Below, piece by piece: positions 54,001 through 63,226 of a stretch of DNA of 64,000 nt. This DNA is from Ligustrum vulgare (taxonomy: Eukaryota > Streptophyta > Magnoliopsida > Lamiales > Oleaceae), in contig OY743182.1 of assembly GCA_963555705.1 (NCBI GenBank), forward strand, positions 51,278,592-51,342,591, in the 5' to 3' direction. Numbering within the stretch: position 1 is the first letter of the stretch; every line of letters begins with the position of its first letter. A model generated the notes under the pieces. That model searched no databases. It had not been told where the DNA came from and saw only the letters and a list, made by a program, of their open reading frames with translations. Both the position numbers and the translations under genes were made by a program.

Positions 54001-56907
54001 AAAATTAATAATCTTCAAATTGCTGAAGATATTAAGATTGATCTTCTCAATCTTCTTCATTCATCATCCGATGATGATTCTGAATTAGAGAAAATTTATC
54101 AGCATCAAGAAGATTCTGATAATGAATCTAATTCTTCCTCCTCTTCTCATCCTTGTGAAGGTAAAGGTATTTGTGGTTGCAGAACCATTAATGTCCTTAC
54201 AAAAGAAGAAGAACTTATTCAAGAAATAATTGAGCAGATTGACAATCCTCAATTAAAGAAGAAGTTCTCTTCGCTCCTTCCTTCTTCTTCAAAAACCCAT
54301 GAATCGTTTAGTATGAAAGAAATACTAAAAAGATTTAATCAAGAATCTACTTCTAAATCTTCATCATCTGATTTGAAATCAGAAGTGAGGGAAATGAAGT
54401 CTCAAATTTCCTTTTTGGAACGTCAGGTTAAAGAAATTAAACTTGATGTTACCATTATCAAAAATTCCTCTTCAAATATTCAAAATCAAAATGATTCTGA
54501 TTCTTCTTCTTCTTCCTCAGAAGAATCCTCTGATTCTCGTATTAATGATTTTAGTCCTCTTCAAACTGATGAAGAACGGATTAATGTTATTAATCGAATT
54601 CAACTTCAAAAATGGTACTGTCAAATGACAATCGTCGTTGACAAGTCTTTTCAAATTACCACTAGAGTATTAATTGATTCTGGAGCAGATCAAAACTGCA
54701 TCAGAGAAGGATTAATACCTTCAAAATACTTTGAGCAAACTACCGAACGTCTCTACGGAGCAGGAGGCAAAAAGCTCAACATTCAAAATAAACTTTCAAA
54801 AGCTCATGTTTTCAAATCAAACATTTGTTTCAAAAATGAGTTTCTTTTGGTGAAAGATTTGGATCAAGAAGCAATTCTTGGAATTCCTTTCATCGTTCAA
54901 ATTACCCCTTTTCAAGCTAACGAAAATGGTCTTCAGACCAATGTTTTCGGTCAAAATTTGATTTTCAAATTCATGCATCATACATCTCCAGCAGATGTTC
55001 ATGATTTCAAAAGAACATCGATTTCTCAAATTAAGAATATTAATTTAAGAAATTTCAAAAAGAAAGAATCTTCAATTTTCAAAAAAGACAAATTGACAGA
55101 TCACTTTCCTCAAAATTTCCTTGGATCCATTAGTAAAGAATCATTCTTTATTAATTCCTTTTCAAAAGACAATCACGAGTGTCTCCCACTCATCAAAATA
55201 AACCAAAATTGTCAAAAGTCGTGGGTCCTAGAAAACACCTTTGTCACCTTTGTCAAAAGTGTCATTATTGGTATCCTTTTCATTATTGCTTCAAAGACTT
55301 TTTCCCATGTCCAAACAGCTGTGTCAGACATAGGATTAGGTGGGATCGGTAAGGGAAACCTACAGTCGATTCCTTTTGAATCAATTCAAAAACAACAGTA
55401 TTTTTACTATTGCAGTAACAAAAACTGTTTTCAAAATTACTTTTCAAAAAACAAGATTTTTCAAAATAATTTTTGGGATAACTATTTCACGGAGAAATTC
55501 CTCTATAAATTTGAGAGATTTCGAGTGACTGAAAGGCCACCCCAAAAGAGTGTTCAAACAAAAGGTATCAAGATTGATTGGTACAACAAAGTTCTTGAAG
55601 ACATGGCTTCCTCCATGGCCAATTCCTCAAAAAACAAAAATAAGGGCAAAAAGGTTGCTCTTACTCCTCTTCCTTCAATCGAAGATTTTGTTCAAACTTC
55701 CAGCAGAAGTGTTTCTGCTTCAAACATTCCTCAAATTTCCACTTCAAACAACTTTTCTGTTCTTGGCAAAATTCCTCAAACCCCAGAAAAGCCAAGACCT
55801 TCAAACTACAAAAAGGCCGTTCTTACTGGTTCAGGAAAACTTCCTGAAATCAATAAAAGCCCTTTTCAATATATCATCAAAAATCCATTTCTTTCTGTTC
55901 TTACATTGGAACCTTCTTGGATTGAAAAATATTCTGATTACAATGATTGTTTATCAAATATTTTTCCTTCAGGTTTCCATTTCATGCCAACATCAATTCA
56001 AAAGAACCGTGAGTTTTATGAAAAGATCCTTCTCAAAACAGGATCAGCCATTATTACTCATACTCAAAATAAAGAAAATCCTCAAAATATTGATTTTTCA
56101 AAATGTTCAATTGTCAAGGTTTTGTCATATGATGACTGGGGACAGCAACCTTGGATTGAGAAAAAGATGAACCTTGCAAAAGGTGAAACTTTCTCTTCAA
56201 AATTCAATTACTTGGATTATCAAGATGCCTGGTTTAATGCCTTTTTGTTTAGACCAGTGAATCATTCTTGGTTCATCCTTTTTCATCAAAATTGCCAAAA
56301 TAATTTTCCCCAATGGTTTCAAAATTGGTTTAATTATTTTGGACTTGAAGAAAGTATTCTACCCAGTCTCTCTCTTCAAGGATTCAAACATTTCAAAAAT
56401 GAGGCTAAAGATTTGCTTAAGTCTCAGGAGAATCTTCTCCTTCAATTTTCCTTCAATTTCAAAGTCTCATGGATTCTTTGTTGGGACTTTTTTCTTCTTC
56501 AAAATACTGATTCTTTCAGTCCTCAAAGGATTGTTAGGAGATTCAAAATAAAATGGTGGGCAAAATTTCATGAAACAAATTGTTGTCCCAAGGCAGTTCA
56601 ATCATGGATTAATCAAAAATCAAATGAAGGACTTCCATCAAAAAAGCTTCAAGATAAACATGCTGATTTTCTTGCCGAAAAGGGTAGATTATTAGCACTT
56701 CTTGCAAAATGCACCAGCCCTGAAGAAATGTCAATTTTAGCAGAGAAAATTGCTGCTCTTGCTGAAAATGCTTCTTCAGTTCAAGATTCCTCAGAAACCA
56801 GTTCAGAGGCGGATTTCAACGTCGAAGACAGTTTCTATCAAAATGAAGATGATTTTCTCGCAAATGATTACGATGAAAATCTTTCAAATATTCAAACTAC
56901 CAAATGA
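51034..56907 (+). CDS. Polyprotein: movement protein, capsid/Gag, zinc knuckle, protease, TM, C-terminal domain; no RT
   Basis: The ORF is intact, 1957 codons from ATG 51034 (MSSFSSWF, the same start as the copy at 61628); the frame is open a little further upstream. In order: a 30K-type movement protein core (about 51190-51700; NWTIPKVDKG, IGLVQIALKPLFRLGLD, then RDQRHSNFEHSLL); an S/K-rich linker with RRKLR-like basic patches; a capsid/Gag region (about 53030-53670; IIGFTGQLKGWW); a zinc knuckle CFKCHQTGHYSNEC (53947-53988); a coiled coil (54370-54470; ISFLERQVKEIKLD); an aspartic protease site LIDSGADQNC (D codon 54675); a hydrophobic membrane-type segment (about 55243-55305; VIIGILFIIA); and a C-terminal domain with WF/WW repeats (HSWFILF, WFQNWF, IKWWAKF). 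The order fits Caulimoviridae polyproteins up to the protease. The RT and RNase H that normally follow are absent. Confidence 0.88.
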   Translation: MSSFSSWFKGSGSSRNRANILSNNFQNTEESLQNDSETFQNTNELQIHQIEQLLHNWTIPKVDKGSIYEIGRFDFSQNYIIKTHEQTMHVLGQNTELALLSKNSIQEHRKKFQFLHIGLVQIALKPLFRLGLDIPVLVTLRDQRHSNFEHSLLTVLESNLESGPIFSNCYPNFTVSLFDKHILKTLKLHVQTKNLSLDESNSFAVIYRVYYKLLGTNLNIRALRSSPRNESLLMEVNDLHTNTMIPKRIPWNLQARSLEWEILRASKPEPPPSSDTPNQILSFPDGSVRMIFGESSNNSSNISRSSSSKSFQNFQNSNVFPSRFSTSSSRLKDVNFESVIPKTQYTESEQDSPTASDMQPPSEDIPLLRKKHHRRSLSSQLNVISSSIDRRSEFKKDQSPKVKNLRKLFRQSFSKEEIESYWEEYFAQPEDISFFKWINFKVFGKQKKPSKSSSKPKSSSKPKSIQASSSKEKTWKTSSNQTFKSEYPPLEEIVIPHGNAEVTASPFKQIPEDRTDNAAAKTVDVRNLQIQNNYTNIVLQTIGNQLTRIEANSETEAKFKIPSNAFSSIRDSPSSSSSSSNQRLLFKPTNLTPDLGKKSLDTDSAVIKELASQFSKMSASSKNINTIDISDVENQFVEEAPLQVNRLKFQSSKLPTFYSRPTQPDLLLEESSFRRKVTETYSGDEIVEWNIDGMTEFQIIQTINKMYVCFNAYRCQKIDEVNACNNLIIGFTGQLKGWWSNYLNDASRFEVINATKTENDQIVSDTLTTLVFAIIKHFIGSPEFLQDRSSEILMNLSCPKLHDFRWYKDIFLTRVMLRDDCNQEFWKERFLSGLPKLFAEKVRNSIKLQFNNSIPFGDLTYGELVSYVNKEGLSLCNDIKLKAKLKSENFGSKHELGSFCEQYGFEKILPPSSKNKKKFPSFLRKRNSQNSKRFSSKSHPQFQKSFQKNSFQKFQSKPKHFQKTGDSAKVTCFKCHQTGHYSNECPMKNKINNLQIAEDIKIDLLNLLHSSSDDDSELEKIYQHQEDSDNESNSSSSSHPCEGKGICGCRTINVLTKEEELIQEIIEQIDNPQLKKKFSSLLPSSSKTHESFSMKEILKRFNQESTSKSSSSDLKSEVREMKSQISFLERQVKEIKLDVTIIKNSSSNIQNQNDSDSSSSSSEESSDSRINDFSPLQTDEERINVINRIQLQKWYCQMTIVVDKSFQITTRVLIDSGADQNCIREGLIPSKYFEQTTERLYGAGGKKLNIQNKLSKAHVFKSNICFKNEFLLVKDLDQEAILGIPFIVQITPFQANENGLQTNVFGQNLIFKFMHHTSPADVHDFKRTSISQIKNINLRNFKKKESSIFKKDKLTDHFPQNFLGSISKESFFINSFSKDNHECLPLIKINQNCQKSWVLENTFVTFVKSVIIGILFIIASKTFSHVQTAVSDIGLGGIGKGNLQSIPFESIQKQQYFYYCSNKNCFQNYFSKNKIFQNNFWDNYFTEKFLYKFERFRVTERPPQKSVQTKGIKIDWYNKVLEDMASSMANSSKNKNKGKKVALTPLPSIEDFVQTSSRSVSASNIPQISTSNNFSVLGKIPQTPEKPRPSNYKKAVLTGSGKLPEINKSPFQYIIKNPFLSVLTLEPSWIEKYSDYNDCLSNIFPSGFHFMPTSIQKNREFYEKILLKTGSAIITHTQNKENPQNIDFSKCSIVKVLSYDDWGQQPWIEKKMNLAKGETFSSKFNYLDYQDAWFNAFLFRPVNHSWFILFHQNCQNNFPQWFQNWFNYFGLEESILPSLSLQGFKHFKNEAKDLLKSQENLLLQFSFNFKVSWILCWDFFLLQNTDSFSPQRIVRRFKIKWWAKFHETNCCPKAVQSWINQKSNEGLPSKKLQDKHADFLAEKGRLLALLAKCTSPEEMSILAEKIAALAENASSVQDSSETSSEADFNVEDSFYQNEDDFLANDYDENLSNIQTTK

Positions 56908-57302
56908 CTACATGGACGCAGTTTCCTTGATGACCTCAGAGAATTTCGCGTTCAAAAATCAAAAGAATTTTCACTCAAAATAATCAAAGTTAAAAATCAA
57001 TGTCCACTTTATCCAGAGAATCATTTCTTTTCATAAAAGGACAAATGAGATTTTTGCTTTTTCAAACTTTCGGTGGAGTTGGTGGAGTGGTTGACTAGCT
57101 TTTTGGAAAAGCTGCAGACAAGTCACTGTTCAATCAACGACTTTCAATCTACAATCACTATTCAAGATTCCTACTTTTTGGAAAGTAGTCGACAGAGCAC
57201 TGTTCAATCACTGTTCAATCAAGACTTTTCCAGCTGTAGTTCAATTATTCAATATTCTGATGTAACTTTTTCATTTTTAGTCTTCTATATATATATATAT
57301 AT
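56908..57302 (+). promoter_or_regulatory. Intergenic/promoter region of copy A, cut at the TATA motif
   Basis: Contains repeats of cactgttcaatca and a stretch leading to gtcttctata; in copy B the same place reads cttctataaatgtaagg. In copy A the TATA motif merges into a (TA)n run, and copy B begins in inverted orientation. Confidence 0.7.
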
Positions 57303-57586
57303 TGAACCCAGGTTAGATAGAACAAGGATAGTGCGGAATATATTGAAGAAACAATAATCAAAATGCAGAAAAAAGATTCAATTGAAATGAAACAATTGAA
57401 AAACTTGAACAACAAATTGAAATATTGAAAGTATATTGAAATTATAATGCTGAACGTTACAATGATATTTTGAAGGAGAAATTAATTGTTTCAGAATTAA
57501 TTAACTCTCAGAGTAACAAACACTCTTGGAGTAACTCTAACTCTCTCCCAATTAACTCTGCCTAACAATTGAAATGAACCCTTACA

Positions 57587-57593
57587 TTTATAG
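57587..57593 (-). promoter_or_regulatory. TATA motif of pararetrovirus-like piece B
   Basis: tataaat within cttctataaatgtaagg on the minus strand, about 280 bp before the expected primer site, so transcripts would carry a leader with the primer site at its end. Confidence 0.6.
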
Positions 57594-57969
57594 AAGACTA
57601 AAAATGAAAAAGGTACAACAGAATATTGAATAATTGAACTACAGCTGAAAAAGTCTTGATTGAACAGTGATTGAACAGTGCTCTGTCGACTACTTTCCAA
57701 AAAGTAGGAATCTTGAAAAGTGATTGAAATTTGAAAGTCGTTGATTGAATAGTGACTTGTCTGCAGCTTTTCCAAAAGCTAGCCAACCACTCCACCAACT
57801 CCACCGAAAGTTTGAAAAAGCAAAAATCATGTTTGTCCTTTTATGAAAAGAAATGATTCTCTGGATAAAGTGGACATTGATTTTTTACTTTGATTATTTT
57901 GAGTGAAAATTCTTTTGATTTTTGAACGCGATATTCTCTGAGGTCATCAAGGAAACTGCGTCCATGTAG

Positions 57970-60244
57970 TCATTTGGTAGTTTGAAAATTTTGAAGATTT
58001 TCATCGTAATCCTTTGCGAGAAAATCATCTTCATTTTGATAGAAACTGTCTTCGACGTTGAAATCCGCCTCTGAACTGGTTTCTGAGAAATCTTGAACTG
58101 AAGAAGCATTTTCAGCAAGAGCAGCAATTTTCTCTGCTAAAATCGACATTTCTTCAGGGTTGGTGCATTTTGAAAGGAGTGCTAATAATCTACCCTTTTC
58201 GGCAAGAAAATCAGCATGTTTATCTTGAATCATTTTTGATGGAAGTCCTTCATTTGATTTTTGATTAATCCATGATTGAACTGCCTTGGGACAACAATTT
58301 GTTTCATGAAATTTTTCCCACCATTTTATTTTGAATCTCCTAACAATCCTTTGAAGACTGAAAGAATCAGTATTTTGAAGAAGAAAAAAGTCCCAACAAA
58401 GAATCCATGAGACTTTGAAATTGAAGGAAAATTGAAGGAGAAGATTCTCCTGAGACTTAAGCAAATCTTTAGCCTCATTTTTGAAATGTTTGAATCCTTG
58501 AAGAGAGAGACTGGGTAGAATACTTTCTTCAAGTCCAAAATAATTAAACCAATTTTGAAACCATTGGGGAAAATTATTTTGGCAATTTTGATGAAAAAGG
58601 ATGAACCAAGAATGATTCACTGGTCTAAACAAAAAGGCATTAAACCAGGCATCTTGATAATCCAAGTAATTGAATTTTGAAGAGAAAGTTTCACCTTTTG
58701 CAAGGTTCATCTTTTTCTCAATCCAAGGTTGCTGTCCCCAGTCATCGTATGACAAAACCTTGACAATTGAACATTTTGAAAAATCAATTTCTTGAGGATT
58801 TTCTTTATTTTGAGTATGAGTAATAATGGCTGATCCTGTTTTGAGAAGGATCTTTTCATAAAACTCACGGTTCTTTTGAATTGATGTTGGCATGAAATGG
58901 AAACCTGAAGGAAAAATATTTGATAAACAATCATTGTAATCAGAATATTTTTCAATCCAAGAAGGTTCCAAAGTAAGAACAGAAAGAAAGGGATTTTTGA
59001 TGGTATATTGAAAGGGGCTTTTATTGATTTCAGGAAGTTTTCCTGAACCAGTAAGAACGACCTTTTTGTAATTTGAAGGTCTTGGCTTTTCTGGGGTTTG
59101 AGGAATTTTACCAAGAACAGAAAAGTTGTTTGAAGTGGAAATTTGAGGAATGTTTGAAGCAGAAACACTTCTGCTGGAAGTTTGAACAAAATCTTCGATT
59201 GAAGGAAGAGGAGTAAGAGCAACTTTCTTGTCCTTATTTTTGTTTTTTGAGGAAGTGGCCATGGAGGAAGCCATGTCTTCAAGAACTTTGTTGTACCAAT
59301 CAATCTTGATACCTTTTGTTTGAACACTCTTTTGGGTGGCCTTTCAGTCACTCGAAATCTCTCAAATTTATAGAGGAATTTCTCCGTAAAACAGTTATCC
59401 CAAAAATTATTTTGAAAAATCTTGTTTTTTGAAAAGTAATTTTGAAAACAGTTTTTGTTACTACAATAGTAAAAATACTGTTGTTTTTGATTTGATTCAA
59501 AAGGAATCGACTGTAGGTTTCCCTTACCGATCCCACCTAATCCTATGTCTGACACAGCTGTTTGGACATGGGAAAAAGTCTTTGAAGCAATAATGAAAAG
59601 GATACCAATAATGACACTTTTGACAAAGGTGACAAAGGTGTTTTCTGGGACCCACGACTTTTGACAATTTTGGTTTATTTTGAGGAGTGGGAGACATGAA
59701 TGATTGTCTTTTGAAAAGGAATTAATAAAGAAAGATTCTTTATTAATGGATCCAAGGAAATTTTGAGGAAAGTGATCTGTCAATTTGTCTTTCTTGAAAA
59801 TTGAAGATTCTTTCTTTTTGAAATTTCTTAAATTAATATTCTTAATCTGAGAAATCGATGTTCTTTTGAAATCACAAACATCTACTGGAGATGTATGATG
59901 CATGAATTTGAAAATCAAATTTTGACCGAAAACATTGGTCTGAAGACCATTTTCGTTAGGTTGAAAAGGGGTAATTTGAACGATGAAAGGGATTCCAAGA
60001 ATTGCTTCTTGATCCAAATCTTTCACCAAAAGAAACTCATTTTTGAAACAAATGTTTGATTTGAAAACATGAGCTTTTGAAAGTTTATATTGAATGTTGA
60101 GCTTTTTGCCACCTGCTCCGTAGAGACGTTTGGTAGTTTGCTCAAAGTATTTTGTAGGTATTAATCCTTCTCTGATGCAGTTTTGATCTGCTCCAGAATC
60201 AATTAATACTCTGGTGGTAATTTGAAAAGACTTGTCAACGACAA
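57970..60244 (-). pseudogene. Protease-TM-C-terminal part of polyprotein, piece B, frameshifted
   Basis: 60244-59337 encodes protease (LIDSGADQNC near 60190-60219) and the membrane segment; 59274-57970 encodes the C-terminal domain, closely matching copy A. One base is missing in a C run near 59335 (copy A has one more C at the PP codons), which splits the ORF. As in copy A, nothing resembling RT lies between protease and C-terminal domain. Confidence 0.88.
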
Positions 60245-60249
60245 TTGTC

Positions 60250-61144
60250 ATTTGACAGTGATCAAAGAGCTTGCCTCTCAATTTTCAAAAATGACCGCAT
60301 CTTCAAAAAATATCAACACAATTGACATTTCAGATGTCGAAAACCAATTTGTTGAAGAAACTCCGTTTCAATTAAACAAATTGAGATTTCAAACTTCAAA
60401 ACTTCCAACATTCTATTCTCGTCCTACTCAACCAGATTTACTTTTAGAAGAATCTTCTTTTAGAAGGAAAGTCACTGAGACATACTCAGGCGACGAAATC
60501 GTTGAATGGAATATTGATGGAATGACGGAATTCCAAATTATTCAAACTATCAATAAAATGTATGTTTGCTTCAATGCTTACAGATGTCCAAAGATTGATG
60601 AAGTAAATGCCTGTAATAATCTTATTATTGGCTTTACTGGACAATTAAAGGGATGGTGGACTAACTACCTTGACGATGCAAGTCGTTTAGAGGTTATTAA
60701 TGCCACAAAAACCGAAAATGATCAGATTGTTTCTGATACATTGACGACCCTTGTTTTTGCCATTATCAAACATTTTATTGGATCCCCTGAATTTCTCCAG
60801 GATAGATCGTCAGAAATTCTGATGAATTTATCTTGTCCAAAATTGCACGACTTCAGATGGTATAAGGATATCTTCCTTACCAGAGTCATGCTTCGCGACG
60901 GCTGCAATCAAGAGTTCTGGAAAGAAAGATTTCTATCTGGACTTCCTATACTTTTTGCAGAAAAAGTTCGCAATTCAATCAAACTTCAATTTAACAATTC
61001 AATACCCTATGGTGACTTAACTTATGGCAAACTTGTTAGTTACGTCAATAAGGAAGGGTTAGCCCTCTGTAATGATATGTATTAATGATTTTAGTCCTCT
61101 TCAAACTGATGAAGAACGGATTAATGTTATTAATCGTATTCAGC
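60250..61144 (+). pseudogene. Capsid/Gag fragment, piece C, with internal deletion
   Basis: 60250-61078 matches copy A 52845-53670 (capsid/Gag region with GFTGQLKGWW). 61079-61142 then matches copy A 54538-54602, just before the protease, so zinc knuckle and coiled coil are deleted. The frame closes at TAA 61083-61085 after the join. Confidence 0.88.
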
Positions 61145-61386
61145 TGTTAGAGTTACTCCAAGAGTGTTTGTTACTCTGAGAGTTAATTAATTCTGAAACA
61201 ATTAATTTCTCCTTCAAAATATCATTGTAACGTTCAGCGTTATAATTTCAATATACTTTCAATATTTAAATTTGTTGTTCAAGTATTTCAATTGTTTCAT
61301 TTCAGTTAAATCTTTTTCTGCATTTTGATTATTGTTTCTTCAAATTATTCCGCACTATCCTTGTTCTATCTAACCTGGGTTCTATT
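61145..61386 (+). promoter_or_regulatory. Leader part of intergenic region before piece D
   Basis: Matches the minus-strand leader of piece B (agagttactccaagagtgtttg ... cctgggttc), but without the upstream TATA part. It is joined directly to coding sequence of piece C at cagctgttagag and leads into the primer site at 61387. Confidence 0.75.
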
Positions 61387-61627
61387 TGGTATCAGAGCCA
61401 TTTAGGTTCAAGTTATCCTTGGAGAGTGTTGTCTATCTGTTCTTTGTTTCTTTTACAGGTTGAATCGTGTAAGTGGATGGTTCGAAACCTCGGGGGCAGG
61501 GCAGTTAAATCGTGTAAGACCCGTGTAAGACCACGTGGAGGGAGTAGGTAAAAGTCCGACCTTCATTCTATCTGTAACTCTTTCAATCTGCAGGTAGTAA
61601 TACCTTTCAAGCTTACCTTGTTCAAAA

Positions 61628-63061
61628 ATGTCTTCTTTTTCCAGTTGGTTCAAAGGATCTGGTAGTTCTAGAAATAGAGCTAATATTTTGTCAAACAATT
61701 TTCAAAATACTGAAAAATCACTTCAAAATGATTCTGAAACTTTTCAAAATACAAATGAACTTCAAATTAATCAAATTGAACAATTATTGCATAATTGGAC
61801 AATTCCTAAGGTAGACAAAGGATCTATCTATGAAATTGGTCGATTTGACTTTTCTCAAAATTACATCATCAAAACTCATGAGCAAACCATGCATGTTTTG
61901 GGTCAAAATACTGAGCTTGCTCTTCTTTCAAAAAATTCCATAAAAGAACATCGTAAGAAATTTCAATTCTTACATATTGGTCTTGTTCAAATTGCACTCA
62001 AGCCCTTGTTCAGACTTGGACTTGACATTCCTGTCTTGGTTACTCTTCGTGATCAAAGACATTCAAACTTCGAGCATTCGCTCTTGATCGTTCTGGAATC
62101 AAATCTAGAATCTGGTCCAATCTTTTCAAACTGCTATCCAAACTTCACAGTCAGTCTTTTTGACAAACATATCTTAAAGACTCTCAAACTTCATGTTCAA
62201 ACTAAGAATCTTAGTTTGGATGAATCAAGTTCATTCGCTGTAATATACAGAGTATATTACAAACTCTTGGGTACGAATCTCAACATTCGTGCTCTTCGTT
62301 CGTCTCCAAGAAACGAATCGCTTCTAATGGAGGTGAATGATCTTCATACTAACACCATGATTCCTAAGAGAATTCCATGGAATCTTCAAACTAGGAGCTT
62401 AGAATGGGATATTCTAAGAGCTTCCAAACCGGAACCTCCTCCTTCATCTGATACTCCTAATCAGATTCTTACATTTCCTGATGGAAGTGTTAAGATGATC
62501 TTTGGAGAATCATCAAACAACTCTTCAAACATTTCAAGATCTAGTTCATCTAAATCTTTTCAAAATTTTCAAAATTCAAATGTTTTCCCTTCAAGATTCT
62601 CAACTTCATCCAGCAAACTCAAAGATGTCAACTTTGAATCTGTTATCCCAAAACCTCAATATTCTGAATCTGAACAAGATTCACCCACTGCATTTGACAT
62701 GCAGCCTCCTTCTGAAGACATTCCTCTTCTGAGAAAGAAACATCACAGAAGAAGTTTATCTTCTCAACTCAACGTCATTTCTTCTAGCATTGATAGAAGA
62801 TCTGAATTCAAAAAAGATCAGTCTCCTAAGGTGAAAAACCTAAGGAAACTTTTTCGTCAAACTTTTTCAAAAGAAGAAATTGAATCTTACTGGGAAGAGT
62901 TCTTCGCTCAACCAGAAGATATTTCATTTTTCGAATGGATTAATTTCAAAGTTTTTGGTAAACAAAAGAAGCCTTCAAAATCTTCTTCCAAACTAAAATC
63001 ATTAATACGAGAATCAGAGGATTCTTCAGAAGAAGAAGAAGAAGAATCAGAATTATTTTGA
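61628..63061 (+). pseudogene. Movement-protein-containing fragment, piece D (plus chimeric tail)
   Basis: From ATG 61628 the frame matches copy A from 51034 to about 52400: the full 30K movement protein core and the following linker (KPSKSSSK). At about 63000 it runs into piece E, antisense sequence from the pre-protease region. This gives a chimeric end (RESEDSSEEEEEESELF) and a stop at 63059-63061. If expressed it would be a 477-aa protein with a complete movement-protein domain. Confidence 0.85.
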
Positions 63062-63226
63062 TTATTTGAAGAGGAATTTTTGAGAATGGTAACATCAAGT
63101 TTAATTTCTTTAACCTGACGTTCCAAAAAAGAAATTTGAGACTTCATTTCCCTCACTTCTGATTTCAAATCAGAGGATGAAGATTTAGAAGTAGATTCTT
63201 GATTAAATCTTTTTAGTATTTCTTTC
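63001..63226 (-). pseudogene. Inverted coiled-coil fragment, piece E
   Basis: Reverse complement of the copy A region about 54316-54546 (coiled coil ISFLERQVKEIKLD and the S/E-rich stretch). Confidence 0.85.

Larger units (their letters stand above)
50771..57302 (+). mobile_element. Pararetrovirus-like (caulimovirid-related) unit, copy A
   Basis: The unit starts a few bases before the primer site TGGTATCAGAGCCA (50794-50807, complementary to initiator-Met tRNA, as in caulimoviruses and many LTR elements). It contains one long intact polyprotein ORF and the promoter-bearing intergenic region to the TATA motif (57278), where it dissolves into a second (TA)n tract (57280-57302). There is no RT, RNase H or integrase. 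A complete unit (primer site to primer site, using copy B for the missing part) would be about 6.8 kb. Alternatives: an endogenous non-autonomous caulimovirid, or a movement-protein-bearing LTR element. Confidence 0.8.
57303..60250 (-). mobile_element. Pararetrovirus-like piece B, inverted
   Basis: On the minus strand it runs from protease (60244) through the C-terminal domain (stop 57970), then the full intergenic region with TATA (57587-57593) and leader, to the bases just before the primer site (57303). The head-to-tail order is the mirror of copy A. Both edges are abrupt: a (TA)n tract on the left, and an inversion to piece C on the right at the shared string cagtg/cactg. Confidence 0.88.

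Noticed and set aside
56119..56145. SYDDW in the polyprotein as a possible RT catalytic YxDD box
   Set aside because: None of the surrounding RT blocks (LPFGL-type, primer grip, upstream fingers) are present, and the spacing is wrong. It is a chance YDD.
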